Shown: positions 45,531 through 56,589 of the stretch, piece by piece
How the letters are laid out: each line of letters begins with the position of its first letter
How positions within the stretch are numbered: the first letter of the stretch is position 1
Assembly: GCA_039619475.1 (NCBI GenBank)
Contig: CM077115.1
Span: forward strand, 224,115,291-224,179,290
DNA: 64,000 bases
From: Icerya purchasi
Taxonomy: Eukaryota > Arthropoda > Insecta > Hemiptera > Monophlebidae
Reading direction: 5' to 3'
The notes under the pieces: model-generated
What the model was told of the DNA's origin: nothing
Seen by the model: the letters and a program-made list of their open reading frames with translations, nothing else
Databases searched by the model: none
Position numbers and translations under genes: made by a program

Positions 45531-46099
45531 TTGTGGCATTTAAAGAAAATACGGTTGTTATTCGAACATAGTATTCTACGATCATTAGATAATCTGTGTA
45601 CAATCGCGGTTTAATAATGGAGATGTCTTCTCCGACAGGGTTCATTGCGAAATTGTTCGGAATGTTTAGATGGTGAGGCCAACTCGAAATATCTGTCCTC
45701 TGATCAATTTTAAAAGTTTCTAAAAAATTAAAAATGAACACATTCAAGGCCTCAAAGAGCGCGAGCGAAATCGTTCGTTAAATGTCTGTGTCAGTGAGTT
45801 TCTGAACTGTGGTTCAGCATTTTTTTGTCGAAGAAAAAAGGCATTTTCATTTTGACAAGACTGTCGTGCAATGTCACCCGAGCGAGCGTCGCAAGGGTGC
45901 TAAACAGGTTCCGGCATTTGCTTTTTTCCATTGACCCCGTTGGTTCCAAAGTCTGATATAATCTTGCTGCCGAGTAAAGCTGCTGTCAGCGTGCGCGTAT
46001 TTACGATCCGCGTTAGTTGCAACTGGTTTGTATTTTACGGATTTTTCATTTATATTGTAACCCTATCATTGGCTCTCATTTATTACGGATATAATTCCT

Positions 46100-46112
46100 A
46101 ACAACCGATATT
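46100..46112 (+). repeat. Target-site duplication of X7, left copy
   Basis: AACAACCGATATT, repeated exactly at 46422-46434. Confidence 0.85.
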
Positions 46113-46421
46113 GTCCATTGCACCCTCCCGGCGATCAATGTATTTCTAATCCCGATCATATAATGTTCAGTTGTTCGTCACTTTCAACTGAACAGGCTTC
46201 TTTTTATTCTTTCCTCTTACAAAATGGTATTCCCGCTCCATACTGTGCTTCATTCATTCTCTCCCTTCCTTCTCCTTCGGTTATTCTAGCTCTTGATTCT
46301 TTTCTTTAAGCTATCTCTGATCGTGTAAGTATCTGAGTCTCTCTTTTCTCTCTGTTCCGTTGTTCTTGGGCCAATGTCCATGTCGACGAACCCATTAAAA
46401 AAAAAAAAAAAAACAAAAAAA
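46113..46421 (+). mobile_element. Family X LINE, short 3' insertion (X7)
   Basis: Only about 309 bp of the element: LHPPGDQCISNPDHIMFSC (knuckle), FYSFLLQNGIPAPYCASFILSLPSPSVILALDSFL, a stop, AISDRV-like codons, GGGCCAATGTCC and GACGAACCCA, then an A-rich tail. Perfect 13-bp duplications flank it. The open frame is nearly intact (one stop replacing the residue after DSFL), so this is a relatively young, extremely 5'-truncated copy. It gives the clearest 3' end for the family. Confidence 0.9.
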
Positions 46422-46557
46422 AACAACCGATATTTTATTCGATCTACCGATGGCTATTCTAGGGAACTCTGTTTGTCAGCGATTACTTTCGATTTATAAT
46501 GCGATTCATTTTCACCTATCGGATATCGTCATTTTCATTTTCGCTAATCGTTTTGAC

Positions 46558-46737
46558 ATTTTTATATCTTTGCTTTGGCACATAAACTTGAAAAGCGTTA
46601 CCAAATAAACGTCACGAAATGGACCGTCACGGAAAATCGTTACGAACACTTCATGTCATTACTTGGATGCGACTGATTACTAATATTTTCATGTCTCTTT
46701 ACTTTGTCACATAAACTCGAAAAGCGTCACAAAATGG
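46558..46737 (+). repeat. Imperfect direct repeats upstream of the phosphatase-fold gene
   Basis: Segments of about 48 bases near 46558-46606 and 46690-46737 share GGCACATAAACT/GTCACATAAACT and GAAAAGCGT-AC-AAAT with a spacing of about 131 bp. Role unknown. Confidence 0.6.
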
Positions 46738-46891
46738 AAAAGTGTTTTCTATAACGAATTCTTATGAAAACCGTAGGGTTGTGTATTTCACACGTCACTT
46801 CCTTGTTTACATTTTCTGAGCGCACAAAACAATTACCATAGTAATTATAAATTGATTGTAACTTTAGTCTCGTGTACACCGTTTCTTTCCC

Positions 46892-47828
46892 ATGAAAAGT
46901 GTTATGGATTCCGAAGAGTTTTATAGTTTCGTACGCGATACACCGTCCTCTTCGCGAACTACTGTTGCCGAAAAATTTGCGCAATTTCAACAAACGAGGA
47001 ATGACAATCCTTGTAAACAAACAGCGAAATCGGACATGTTCATTCAACGTTCAGTCGCTGCGCTCACACTCGCTTGATATAACGTGTGACTTTGTGTTAT
47101 ACCTTCGTGCAGTTTACTCGCTCTCTCTGAAACGTGGTTATCAAACGCCGATTGCGATAAATTTAAACTTGAAAGTTACTCGATCGTAAATCGACACAAA
47201 CGCGACAACGGCAACATGGCTGGTGGTATAGCGATTTACGAAAGGAAATTGGATTCGGACGCTCTGAAGGAGCCGCAGTCGGCTACTGATTCGTATCAAT
47301 TAAGAAAAAAATGGTCTCGAAGAATGTAACGTGATATCGATGGACGTCGGTGATATATGCAAAGCCGAAACGACGATCGATGGAGAGCGTGTGTTACTCG
47401 TAGCGACGTACCTCTCAAACAGGACAACATTGAACGATAAGATCAATTTCTTCGAGCGTTACCTACTACCGTACTCGATCAAGCTGAAAGGTCTGTTTCT
47501 CTTTATCGATGAAATAAAGCTGTACGATTTACCACCGATCGTAGTCTGTGCTGATTTCAACATCGATTTCCGCTCGGACGATGGATTGCGATTCCGTCAA
47601 TTCATGAGTGAAACGTTCGGTTGTGAGATGAATAATTCAGTGGACCTTTCGAGAACGCGAAATATGACGTGCATCGACGGAATCTTTACTCGAAACGTAT
47701 CAAACGTACAACCGTTAGCTTACTTGTGTCGTACTTTTCTCACCATCGGCCATTGCTCACAGTATTACTCTACCCCTAACGATAATGATGTAAATAAGGA
47801 ACCTTGTACTAGCGGTAGTGGTTGTTAA
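46892..47828 (+). pseudogene. Broken endonuclease/exonuclease/phosphatase-fold gene
   Basis: An EEP-fold enzyme read across two frames. 47110-47326 gives ALSETWLSNADCDKFKLESY, NRHKRDNGNMAGGIAIYERK and ends at a stop; 47331-47828 gives CKAETTIDGERVLLVATYLSN, INFFERYLLPYS, PPIVVCADFNIDFRSDDG, FMSETFGCEMNNS, CIDGIFTRNVSNVQPLAYLC and a His near the end (TIGHCSQYY). The E-T-W, D-F-N, I-D and terminal H positions match the fold's catalytic set. It lacks a reverse transcriptase neighbour. Similar domains occur in Helentron-type rolling-circle transposons; that link is from memory of family wording. The 62-codon frame at 46892 may be an upstream exon, and a CTTCGTGCAG acceptor-like site sits near 47102-47111. 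More GC-rich than its flanks. Confidence 0.6.
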
Positions 47829-48239
47829 ATGGATATATTTTTTGCGAATACATTGAAATATAACATGTACAAAGCATTTAGAGGTGCAGTAGGTAGGTTC
47901 AATCTCGAAATAATACGTTGCGATATAATATGTACAAGGAATTTAGAGGTTACACGGTGACATTCTCATATCGACGGAGGCCGCGAAGCGAACGACGTTT
48001 TAATGTCGGCGGATGCCTGAATGGCTGTACAAAACCTACTTTTATGGGGAAACATGAAAATGTCTCACTGTGTTGCGGACTTGTACGCAAGCTGTTTTCT
48101 CTTCATCGGAAGGCAAGAAGAAAAAGCACTTCTTTTTTTTCTCGTTTTGAAATTCAAACTCCACTTCGGCGTTTTCATTTTTTATTTTTAATTTAAAAAA
48201 TGCAACTAACCTAATAAAAAATTATAAATTGTTTCTTCC

Positions 48240-49051
48240 AATTTTTTAGTTATCTCCGATTCCATCAGTGCCCTTCAATTTACTCTCCCTTTTCCGATCA
48301 GTCCTCTGAATTTATTATTCTCCCCGTACACGTTTTCTCATCCAGATTCTTCCTTCTTTCCATGTGTTTTATACTGATAGTTGATATTTGTGGCTATTCT
48401 GGCATCTTTGGTAACGAGGCGGCTGATTTTTTAGCTCGGGTTGCTGCTTCTTCTTTTTTCTTCTTCAAAAAAATCCCATCCTTTAACCTGTTGCCTCTCT
48501 GTAAGAATTTCAATCTCAGAATTTAGTGTCGGATGTATGCGCTACCTTCTTTTCTGATAATCGCTCGTTTTATCCGTCTACTCAATCTAGTTTCCCTTCG
48601 GAAATCTATGGGGTTCTTTCTTTTTCCTTCACTTGGAACCTTTTTTGTTGTCTCCATTGTTCGCCTGCGTATTAATCATTCTTTACTGCCTTCCTCCCGC
48701 TTTCGTTTTTTCATTAGTATCGTCTACATATAGTCCTCTCCATCTAAATGTTACAGTTGTTTGAAACGATTATCGCGTGTTTATTTAATCTCTTTCGGCT
48801 CTGTACTCCTGCTTATTGGGCTTCTTGTTCCATACTGTGCTTGTTATATCTTGCCCCTTTCTTCTCTGTGCGCACGTTGTTCTTGCTATTATCTCCTTCG
48901 TATTATCGATATATATATATATATATATATATGATCGGCTCATCGTATAAATTTTTCTTTTGTACTCTAATTGTTTCTAGCAGAAGGTCCCCCCTGAGTC
49001 AGCGATCCTCAAAAGATATAAACACAAAAAAAAAAAAACAAAAAAAAAAAC
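48240..49051 (+). mobile_element. Family X LINE, decayed 3' fragment (X8)
   Basis: Plus-strand traces of RNase H (SDSISALQFTLPFPI; LVTRRLI-type remnant of the WIPGHSGI-GNEAADFLARVAASS segment near 48390-48450), then FVVSIVRLRINHSLLPSSRFRFFIS (48640-48720), followed by a TA microsatellite and an interrupted A-tail at about 49027-49051. Many frameshifts. Confidence 0.7.
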
Positions 49052-50631
49052 GAGTTACGCATTGAATCGATTGCAGAATTTTTAGAACGGTAAAGTTAAG
49101 TTAGCCAGAACTAATTCCTTACGACGCATGGAATAATGGATATAGTGGAATGAGCAATAGTGAGGGGAAACAGATTTTTATGATAAGTTGGAAAGAAATT
49201 TTACAGAAATGTAGAATATGCTGGAGGAATTACATTGTAAAAATTCTCAAAATGACAGTTGGTCAGAGTCGATGATCGCCTTCATATCGAAAAGAGAGTG
49301 TCCGTAACCGAGAATGATCAATATGTGAAGTAGACAAAAAAGTAAAGTCCTAGACGAGTGCTTCCTCCAGTTTAGTTCATATTACTACGTACAATGGTGT
49401 CGTTGTTTAGTCCAACCGCTATACGAAGAATTATCGATAAATTTATTTTATATCTTATTGAAAATACTTAAAATTTAATGTAATTTTTGTAAATTGTGTT
49501 AACGATTACATATATAAGAGTAATAAAAATGTTTCTAATGCTTCACAATTTTACTTATCACCCGTGCGCAGGGGTCAAGCTAATTTTCTTTGTATCGTTC
49601 CTATTTTAGTATATGTATTTTTGAAAATATCGCATGCAGAGGGAAAAAATCGTAATTAAGTGCATTCTGTTATTTTGGTTTCGAGCTTTCGGTACTTTGA
49701 AAATAATTTCTAAGAAACTTTGTATGCCTTACTGCTACTGGATAGATAATTCGTTATTATTGTTTTGATTCTTTCGACTCGTCGCTGCTATCGCGATATT
49801 CTATATTTGTTTTTCCATTTGCTCCGATCTAACTGTATTCCTTCGCGTACACCATATCCAGCAACACTTATTTAGCCTTTTTTCTCAGACATGTTTACAC
49901 ACCATTTTACCCTACATTATTCCGATGTCTGCACTATTACTTTCGCAAATATTCTCAAAGAATTTAAGTGATAGTTTTCTCAATGAACTATTTATTCATA
50001 CTCGCAATATTCGCCTATAGAACCGTATTTTAAAGTTGTATATTTTTTCTGTGGCATTCGATTCACTGTCCAGGCTTCCGCCGAACATTTAACAAGTGGA
50101 AATATAAGCGGTGGGGGGGGGGGGTTAATGCTTGGTACTCAGTATGACATCTTCAATTGTTAATTTGACGCTAGCACATTTTTATTTACCGTTTATTACA
50201 GGCGGGAGAAACTGGCAGGTAGGCCGGGAGTTGAGGTCGAAAAAAAATTACGTCCTTTTTAAGCGTTGCTGCAAGTAGACCACGTTAATGGCCTCCTTAT
50301 ATTTCGTTAGATTTTCTACACTGCTCATTTTGGATTCAGTTATTTCTTCTATTCTTCAATCTGTATGACAAACATAAATTTTGGTTCTGTGGAATTAATG
50401 TATAGTAAATACATTCTCATTCCATCGCTATTTGTAATGTTCGAGCACTTTCCCTAGGGTGCTTTGCTAGTCCGTTTTTCTTCTTTTCGTACAACTATTG
50501 TCATTATTATTATTATGATTATATTTATTATTATTATTATTATTATTATCATTATTATTTAAATTTAAACGTAAATGTAAATATAATTGTAAATGTAAAC
50601 GTGAATTTAAATTTAAATTTAAATTTAAATC
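49052..50631. other. Noncoding stretch, nothing recognised
   Basis: A G-run of about 12 lies near 50113-50125 and an ATT microsatellite near 50503-50560. No gene seen. Confidence 0.5.
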
Positions 50632-50800
50632 AACGGAAACATCAAAGGAAATTCAGAAAGCCCGTAAAGCGGCCGAAATAGAATATTGTCGAAATCTTTC
50701 AAATAAAGACCGGGAAAATTCTAAAGAATATTGGGCAGCTATCAGATCAGTATTCACATTTAAATATGTAGATATAAATATGATTACAGAAAAATAAGCG
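50632..50800 (+). mobile_element. LINE linker fragment
   Basis: TETSKEIQKARKAAEIEYCRNLSNKDRENSKEYWAAIRSVFTFK in one open plus-strand frame resembles the segment between endonuclease and reverse transcriptase of Jockey/CR1-type LINEs (K-x-YW-x-I pattern). Isolated, without flanking domains. Confidence 0.45.
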
Positions 50801-51922
50801 CGCAGTAGAAAAACTAATTACCACGTGCGAGTTATAAGACTCCTAGATCTCAATTTCATTTTACCGGCAGCAGATTAGCATTGTAATCTTGTCTGTAACC
50901 TTTTTCGTGTATTGAATTTTCGATGAAATATTTGAAATAATCGTAAACCCATTCGATACACATCGACGATTGATAAATGTTTAAAACTACCAAAAAATTC
51001 CCTGAAATTTCGAATTTAAGAATATTAATGTCGCTATGTATGAGCGGATTTACCCAATAGAAAAAAAAAAAAAAAAAAAAAAAGGGACGAAAAAAGCGAA
51101 TTTTCGAAAATAAATAAACTACCGTTAAGTCAGATAGTCATAATAAACGCGTTAATTTGATAACATTTCGAATATGGATTTGAAGATATGTTGGCGCAAT
51201 GCTTGAAAAGTTTAAAGTATTTGTTGTGACCTGATGCTTCGGGAGTAGTTTATTTTTAGTTAGTGGCGAAAAATGGTAAAAGAAAATAAGTACAAGTTTT
51301 ACAAAACAGCAAAATTATAACAGCCACCGAGTAAATAACGTACTTTTTTCATCACGCACTGTGTAACTTTATTTTGACTTACGTAATGCGTGATGTACCG
51401 GAAAATGATTCGACGAAATTAACCAGAATGAGAATATTATAAAAATTAACGGCGTTTTGAGCGTGAGAGTATATTCGCTATTCCTGATTTACGTAAATAA
51501 TCGAAATTTTTAGCCGTTTGAAATTTTAATTTTTTGAGAATAGTGTAAGTTGCTTAAACCGTTTCAATTCGACGGTTGCGGAAGGAATGTTCAACACCGT
51601 CAGGGGAAAATAAAAAATTCTCCTAGAAAGTAAGTTTTTCCGTTAATCATAGACAATCAGTTAATTATTCACCATTCGTCGTCTGCTTTCGGGAAAACCG
51701 CGACACAATTATTGCGGTTACCGAATAGCACACAGCATTCTATCCATTATCAGAACATAAAACACGATACGTTGTTATTTATTATTCCCGATTATTCTTT
51801 TATTCTTATCTCTCTGACGTTTCATCTGCTCCGCCAGTTTATAGTTTGTATGTGCCGGAAGTTGACTAAAAAGCGGGCCAGCAGTCTGCTTCTGTTGCTC
51901 ATAAAGGACATGAAATAGATCT
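50801..51922. other. Noncoding stretch
   Basis: An A-run lies near 51060-51083. Nothing else recognised. Confidence 0.5.
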
Positions 51923-51927
51923 GCGCA

Positions 51928-51936
<9 letters not shown>
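51923..51936 (+). repeat. Target-site duplication of J1, left copy
   Basis: GCGCATGCATAATT, identical to 53922-53935. Confidence 0.92.
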
Positions 51937-51959
<23 letters not shown>

Positions 51960-53921
51960 TACTACTACTTCTGCCGATTCGTGCCTAGCCTATTTGGCTA
52001 TCTGCGAATGGACTCAATGTATTCAGTTGAGTGGAGAATACATCCATTGATGTATTCAGCCCATCACTTATACTAGATCACGGATCCTAGTTCTTTCCAG
52101 TCTTCTTGTTATTGCATTGTCCGGAAGGGCAGCTACTAGCTCGTTACTATGTCCACAGAGGCGTAACGCATGACTACGAGCGCGTTGCTTTATAGCCTCA
52201 TCGACAGTACAGACTCTTAGGTCTCGATGAATAGCCTCATTGGTAACATACCACGGCATTCTGTATATCAACCGTAGCGTTTTATTCTGGAATCGCTGTA
52301 TCACATTTCTGTTTGACTTCTTTGCACAGCCCCAAATTGGTGCTGCATAAGTCCACGTAGGTTTAAGGATAGCATTGTATATTAAGACCCTATTAGCTAA
52401 GGAGAGGTTCGAATGATATCCTATTAGCCAATATAGCGATCTTAATTTAATATCAAGCTTATTCCTTAATTTCTGTACGTGTGTCCTCCAGCTTAAGGTA
52501 CGGTCTAAGTGAACTCCTAGGTATCTGTCACTATTGCTTCTTGGTATAGTGTTACCACCCAGTGTTAGGTGGAGCTGGTGCTCAGCTCTCTTGGTAAATG
52601 ATACATGACTACACTTTTCCAGGTTCACTTCGAGTTTCCACGTTTGAGCCCACTGTAGAACCGTATTCGCGCTTTTCTGTAGCTCAGCAACTGCAATATC
52701 AGCCCTCTTGTCTTGCGAAATTAGCATTGTGTCATCGGCAAATGTAGCCACTTCAATATTTCCTTCGGTGGGAAGGTCTGCTGCGTAGATATTATACAGA
52801 ATCGGCCCTAATACACTACCCTGCGGAACGCCAGACGTGATTGGATGCAGCTGAGAGTAGTCATCACTACATTTGACGCGAAATTTTCTGTTCGTTATGT
52901 ACGACTTGATGAGTTGATAATACTGTATAGGGAATGCTGCTTTAAGTTTATATAGTAATCCTTTATGCCATATTTTGTCGAATGCTTTTGTGAAATCTAT
53001 AAACAAGGCTTCGGTATATTTTTTGTTCTGAATACCTTCTTCAATTATTTCTGCAATTCTATGTATCTGTTGTTCAGTGGAGTGAGCGCTCCTGAAGCCA
53101 AACTGATGTTGTGGAATAATTTTTCTTTCTTCCATTATTTTGGTTAGCCTGACAGATATTAACTTTTCAAGTAATTTAGCAAGAGTAGATAACAGTGATA
53201 TTGGACGGTAGGATGCCGGATGAGTACCATCTTTTCCAGGCTTCAGAATCATAATAATTTGGGAAAATTTCCATTGGGCTGGAAAGTATGACGTTCTCAT
53301 AATAGCATTGTATATGTATGTTAGCAAGATTACAGATTTTTTTGGCAGTTCTTTTATCATCCTAGCTGTTATCATATCGAATCCAGGACTTTTTTTATTA
53401 TTTAAATGTTTAATATGTTTCTTTACCTCTGTAGGAGAGAACATTCTAATTTTTGTATTATTTAGCTGTACTTCCGGGAATACTAGATTGGTGGTTATGT
53501 TGTCTGTTTTAAAAACGTTAGCCAAGTATTTAGCAAACGTGTCAGCCCTCTGCTTACTACTTCTTGCCCACTGTCCATCATTTTGCTTCAAGGGTGAGTT
53601 TCGTATTACCGGTCTGTTCATTCCTTTTGTTGCCTTCCAAAGGTTATATTCAGAATTTTTGGTTGGGGTTAACGTAGCTACATAGTTAGAGAATGATTCA
53701 TCTTTTAATTCTTTTAGGGCGTATTTAACTCGCCTAGTTAATATATTTAATTGGTGTTTATTTTCTAATGTTCTATTCCTTTGCCATAGAGAACGCGCTT
53801 TCCTTTTCTGATTTATTAGCTCACGTATAATTTTTGGATAGCTGTGGGTCTGGACATTTGTTTCATGTGGAGTAGAGTTGGTGACGGCTGTCTGCAGTTG
53901 TTCAGTAAACTGCCTCACTGC
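51937..53921 (-). mobile_element. Jockey-like LINE, young 5'-truncated insertion (J1)
   Basis: A 1,985-bp insertion on the minus strand with a 24-base A-tail (T-run 51937-51960), about 105 bp of 3' untranslated sequence and an open frame to its 5' break. Perfect 14-bp duplications flank it. No stops or frameshifts are visible. Uncorrupted tail, duplications and frame make it, with the mariner, the youngest feature in the window. The endonuclease and ORF1 are absent. Confidence 0.94.
52068..53921 (-). CDS. J1 reverse transcriptase, partial ORF2
   Basis: About 617 element-encoded residues: linker (1-150: KRKARSLWQRNR, YNLWKATKGM), fingers and palm (KKSPGFDMITARM near 178, SQIIMILKPGK near 222, RPISLLSTLAKLLEK near 241, QFGFRSAHSTEQQIHRI near 274, LFIDFTKAFDKIWH near 308 with motif A Asp, GVPQGSVLGPILYN near 366, ATFADDTMLI near 394 with motif C Asp pair), thumb (DRYLGVHLDRTLSWRTHVQKL) and the tail IWGCAKKSN, LRLIYRMPWYVTNEAIHRDL typical of the Jockey clade, which lacks RNase H. 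Normal ORF2 is about 900 residues, so roughly the N-terminal third is missing. The in-frame ATG at 53925-53927 lies in the host duplication, not in the element. Confidence 0.92.
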   Translation of the reverse strand, partial: AVRQFTEQLQTAVTNSTPHETNVQTHSYPKIIRELINQKRKARSLWQRNRTLENKHQLNILTRRVKYALKELKDESFSNYVATLTPTKNSEYNLWKATKGMNRPVIRNSPLKQNDGQWARSSKQRADTFAKYLANVFKTDNITTNLVFPEVQLNNTKIRMFSPTEVKKHIKHLNNKKSPGFDMITARMIKELPKKSVILLTYIYNAIMRTSYFPAQWKFSQIIMILKPGKDGTHPASYRPISLLSTLAKLLEKLISVRLTKIMEERKIIPQHQFGFRSAHSTEQQIHRIAEIIEEGIQNKKYTEALFIDFTKAFDKIWHKGLLYKLKAAFPIQYYQLIKSYITNRKFRVKCSDDYSQLHPITSGVPQGSVLGPILYNIYAADLPTEGNIEVATFADDTMLISQDKRADIAVAELQKSANTVLQWAQTWKLEVNLEKCSHVSFTKRAEHQLHLTLGGNTIPRSNSDRYLGVHLDRTLSWRTHVQKLRNKLDIKLRSLYWLIGYHSNLSLANRVLIYNAILKPTWTYAAPIWGCAKKSNRNVIQRFQNKTLRLIYRMPWYVTNEAIHRDLRVCTVDEAIKQRARSHALRLCGHSNELVAALPDNAITRRLERTRIRDLV

Positions 53922-53935
53922 GCGCATGCATAATT
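53922..53935 (+). repeat. Target-site duplication of J1, right copy
   Basis: GCGCATGCATAATT, the second copy. It happens to supply two codons (Met-Arg) in frame with the J1 reverse transcriptase. Confidence 0.92.
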
Positions 53936-54840
53936 AAATAATTTTCTATGTATCTGCGACCGTTTTTACTTCGATTTATTTATTTTTCGTTTTTTTTTTA
54001 AATTTTTAAATATTCTTTAGTCGCTTATTCGTGTACAGTCATCTAATATTTACATCAATACTTTTGAACATTTAATACATACACACACATATATATATAT
54101 ATATGTCGTTTTTTTTTGTTTTTGTTTTTTTGGCCCCAGCTCTTACCACCGGCCTAGTTCTCCGCATATTCTTTTATTTTTACCGAAGTAGTATCGACAC
54201 TAACAATAAATCAAAAAAAGAATAAAGGAATCATCGATCCATAAGAATAAGGCGTCTGAAGCTCCCTACAAACTTTTTTTAGAATACCTAGAAACTCAAA
54301 ACCGCAATCTTTACATAAACGACAGTAAAATTTAGAATCCACTAAGCCGGTTTAGTTGATTTTTTAAATTTTCCTCTCATTTGCTGAGTTTTGATAATCA
54401 CACACATTAGTTAATTAGAACAAAAATTAGGAAAATCAAATTCCATCTTTTATTATCTAAGTGAAAATTTTTGGGGAAATTATGAGTTCGGGCTCTTTAC
54501 ATAAGCTTGCGACTTTACAAACTGCGTTACATGATTGTATTAAAAATGATCACCAAAAACTATAAAAAGTTGTTAAATATTTATTAAATTATTTTCGCTG
54601 CAATGTTCTGACCACTACGTAATGGATCTACGTATTAAAAAGAAACGAAAAAAAATATATGTATCTAATTAATGTCGCATATACAGCGTGTGTTTTAATT
54701 ATTTCCATATACTGTTTATTATAATAATATGAAAATTCCTTTATTTATCGCCAGAAATTAATACGCAATTTAATTTTTTTTTGGCATATTGTCCCAATGT
54801 TCGCGCAAGACCGCGAAAAAGTATTCGTGGGGTGGGGGAT

Positions 54841-54877
<37 letters not shown>

Positions 54878-54931
54878 GAATAATAATAATAATAAACTTA
54901 AAAAGATATTTGATTTGATTGTTATTATTAT
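53936..54931. other. Noncoding; AAT microsatellite
   Basis: A TA tract lies near 54084-54105 and an AAT/TAA microsatellite at about 54843-54895. No gene seen. Confidence 0.55.
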
Positions 54932-55440
54932 TATTTGTTTGGCAAAGGTGGGGCTATATTGAAAAATCCACCTTTGCTAAACACTTAATCTTAGAGAAAC
55001 ATACAGTAAATAATAGTATAGCGGAAGACATAACTATTTTAAAAATTATTAAAGACATTAAATTTTTGGATTTTGCTAAAAACTATTATATTTATAAACA
55101 TAAAGATAAAATTATTAATAATAACTTACCTGATAAAAATCCATTATTTAACATTTAAGATCACATCACGGTAATTTAAATTTAATTTTAATTGTTTAAC
55201 TTCATTGATTTAAATTTCTTTTTCGATTATAAACATTTTTAAAACTTTACATTTTCGATTTTCATATTTTAATTGTGATTTTATTAAATTGTTTCAAATT
55301 TTATTAGTTAACGGTGAAATTATTTTATGCTGACGGATCTATTTATTTGTTGTTTTTAATTTTAGTTGTCATTATATATCACTATGAAGATGGATACAAT
55401 TATCCGAAACCAGTCAATGTTGTTTTATTAAATAAATAAT
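54932..55440 (+). mobile_element. Penelope-like element, 3' end
   Basis: The open frame encodes WGYIEKSTFAKHLILEKH, then ILKIIKDIKFLDFAKNYYIYKHKDKIINNNLPDKNPLFNI and a stop. The FAKHL...H and E/A-x-x-Y-IYKHK...LN-type tail is like the part after the GIY-YIG nuclease in Penelope-like retroelements. The reverse transcriptase and most of the nuclease are absent. About 240 bases below the stop there is a hammerhead-like stem-loop (55384-55414), which fits reports of such motifs in Penelope-like elements. Identification rests on a short C-terminus. Confidence 0.5.
55384..55414 (+). ncRNA. Hammerhead-like motif downstream of the Penelope-like end
   Basis: AUGAAGA, one unpaired U, stem GGAUA-CAAU-UAUCC (55392-55405), then GAAAC (55406-55410) and CAGUC. 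This is the same layout as the fold-back motifs near 4.5 kb, including the extra U before stem II. The first core base is A instead of C, so catalysis is doubtful. Confidence 0.3.
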
Positions 55441-55509
55441 ATAGTATTGTGTATTTAAAGTGTGTTATATTTAATTCAAAGTTTATAAAATATCACAAGG
55501 TACGAAAGA

Positions 55510-56350
55510 AAATTACATTATTTCTTTAATACTTTCATAAATGTAGGAATATTTCCTGAAGTACCTAAAATAGGTATTATTACACCTACACATGATTGTG
55601 GTGATAAGAGCGATGTATTTAATTACAGACCCGTTTATGTTTCTGCTACAATTGTGAAAATATTTGAAAAATGTGTAAGAAAAATTACGCTAAACGTGAA
55701 AACAATTTCTTTAACCTAAACCAGTATGGGTTCTTGAAGGACAGATGCACAGATAATGCGATATTTGAACATGTTATACATATATATCCAATAATTTAGA
55801 AGGGAGTAGATCAATTTTGATGTACGTGTAAAGCCTCTTTTAAAAAAATTTTACGCATGCGGGTTCAGAGGATTTATCCATTCATGGTTCAAATCATATC
55901 TAATAAATGGATATAATATGACCAAGATAAATAACGTTTGCATTAATAAAATTTTACAACAATATGGGGTTCCTGAAGGTAGCATTTTAGGCCCTTACTT
56001 ATTTTTAATATACATTAACGATCTCTGTAACATAAATTTAAACTGAAAGCTTTTATATTTTGCTGACGATACTGTTATTATGTATGATGAATTCTCATTT
56101 TCCTAATGCATTACGAAGACTAGTTCAGCAAGATGCAGATAAAATTACTAACTGGTTACAAAATAATAAACTCGTCTTAAATGAAGACAAAATATAATTC
56201 GTCATATACAATTACCAAGCACCAAATCTATGAGTAATTTTTCAGATTCATTGTAATACTAAAATGCTAGAAGTACAGAGTATAAAGTGAAATAACTAGG
56301 TTTAGTTTTAAACAGTAAATTAGCGTTACAGTAATTTCGTTTCGCCATAA
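55510..56350 (+). mobile_element. CR1-like LINE reverse transcriptase relic
   Basis: Plus-strand pieces across frames: INVGIFPEVPKIGIITPTHDCG, FNYRPVYVSATIVKIFEKCVRK, NQYGFLKDRCTDNAIFEHVI, FRGFIHSWFKSYLINGYN, YGVPEGSILGPYLFLIYINDLC and LLYFADDTVIMYDE (active-site Asp pair, about 56055-56090). The NYRP...KIFEK and PEGSILGPYLFLIYINDL wording fits the CR1/L2-type group. Several stops; both ends missing. Confidence 0.7.
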
Positions 56351-56589
56351 ATTAATAATATTAGCATTATTACAATGATTACCATTATTATTATTTAGTG
56401 CTGTTGTACATCATATTTATGTATTATTAACAAAGGTATATGCATAGTTCCGTTATTATGAATATCTCTTTGAATAAGTGTGCAAAGTAAAATAAAGTTA
56501 GTTTAATTTAATTACTGTGGTTATTGTTATTGTCATTGTATTATTAGCCAGTATCAATAATTAGTATAATATATTGTGCCTCGCGGAAG

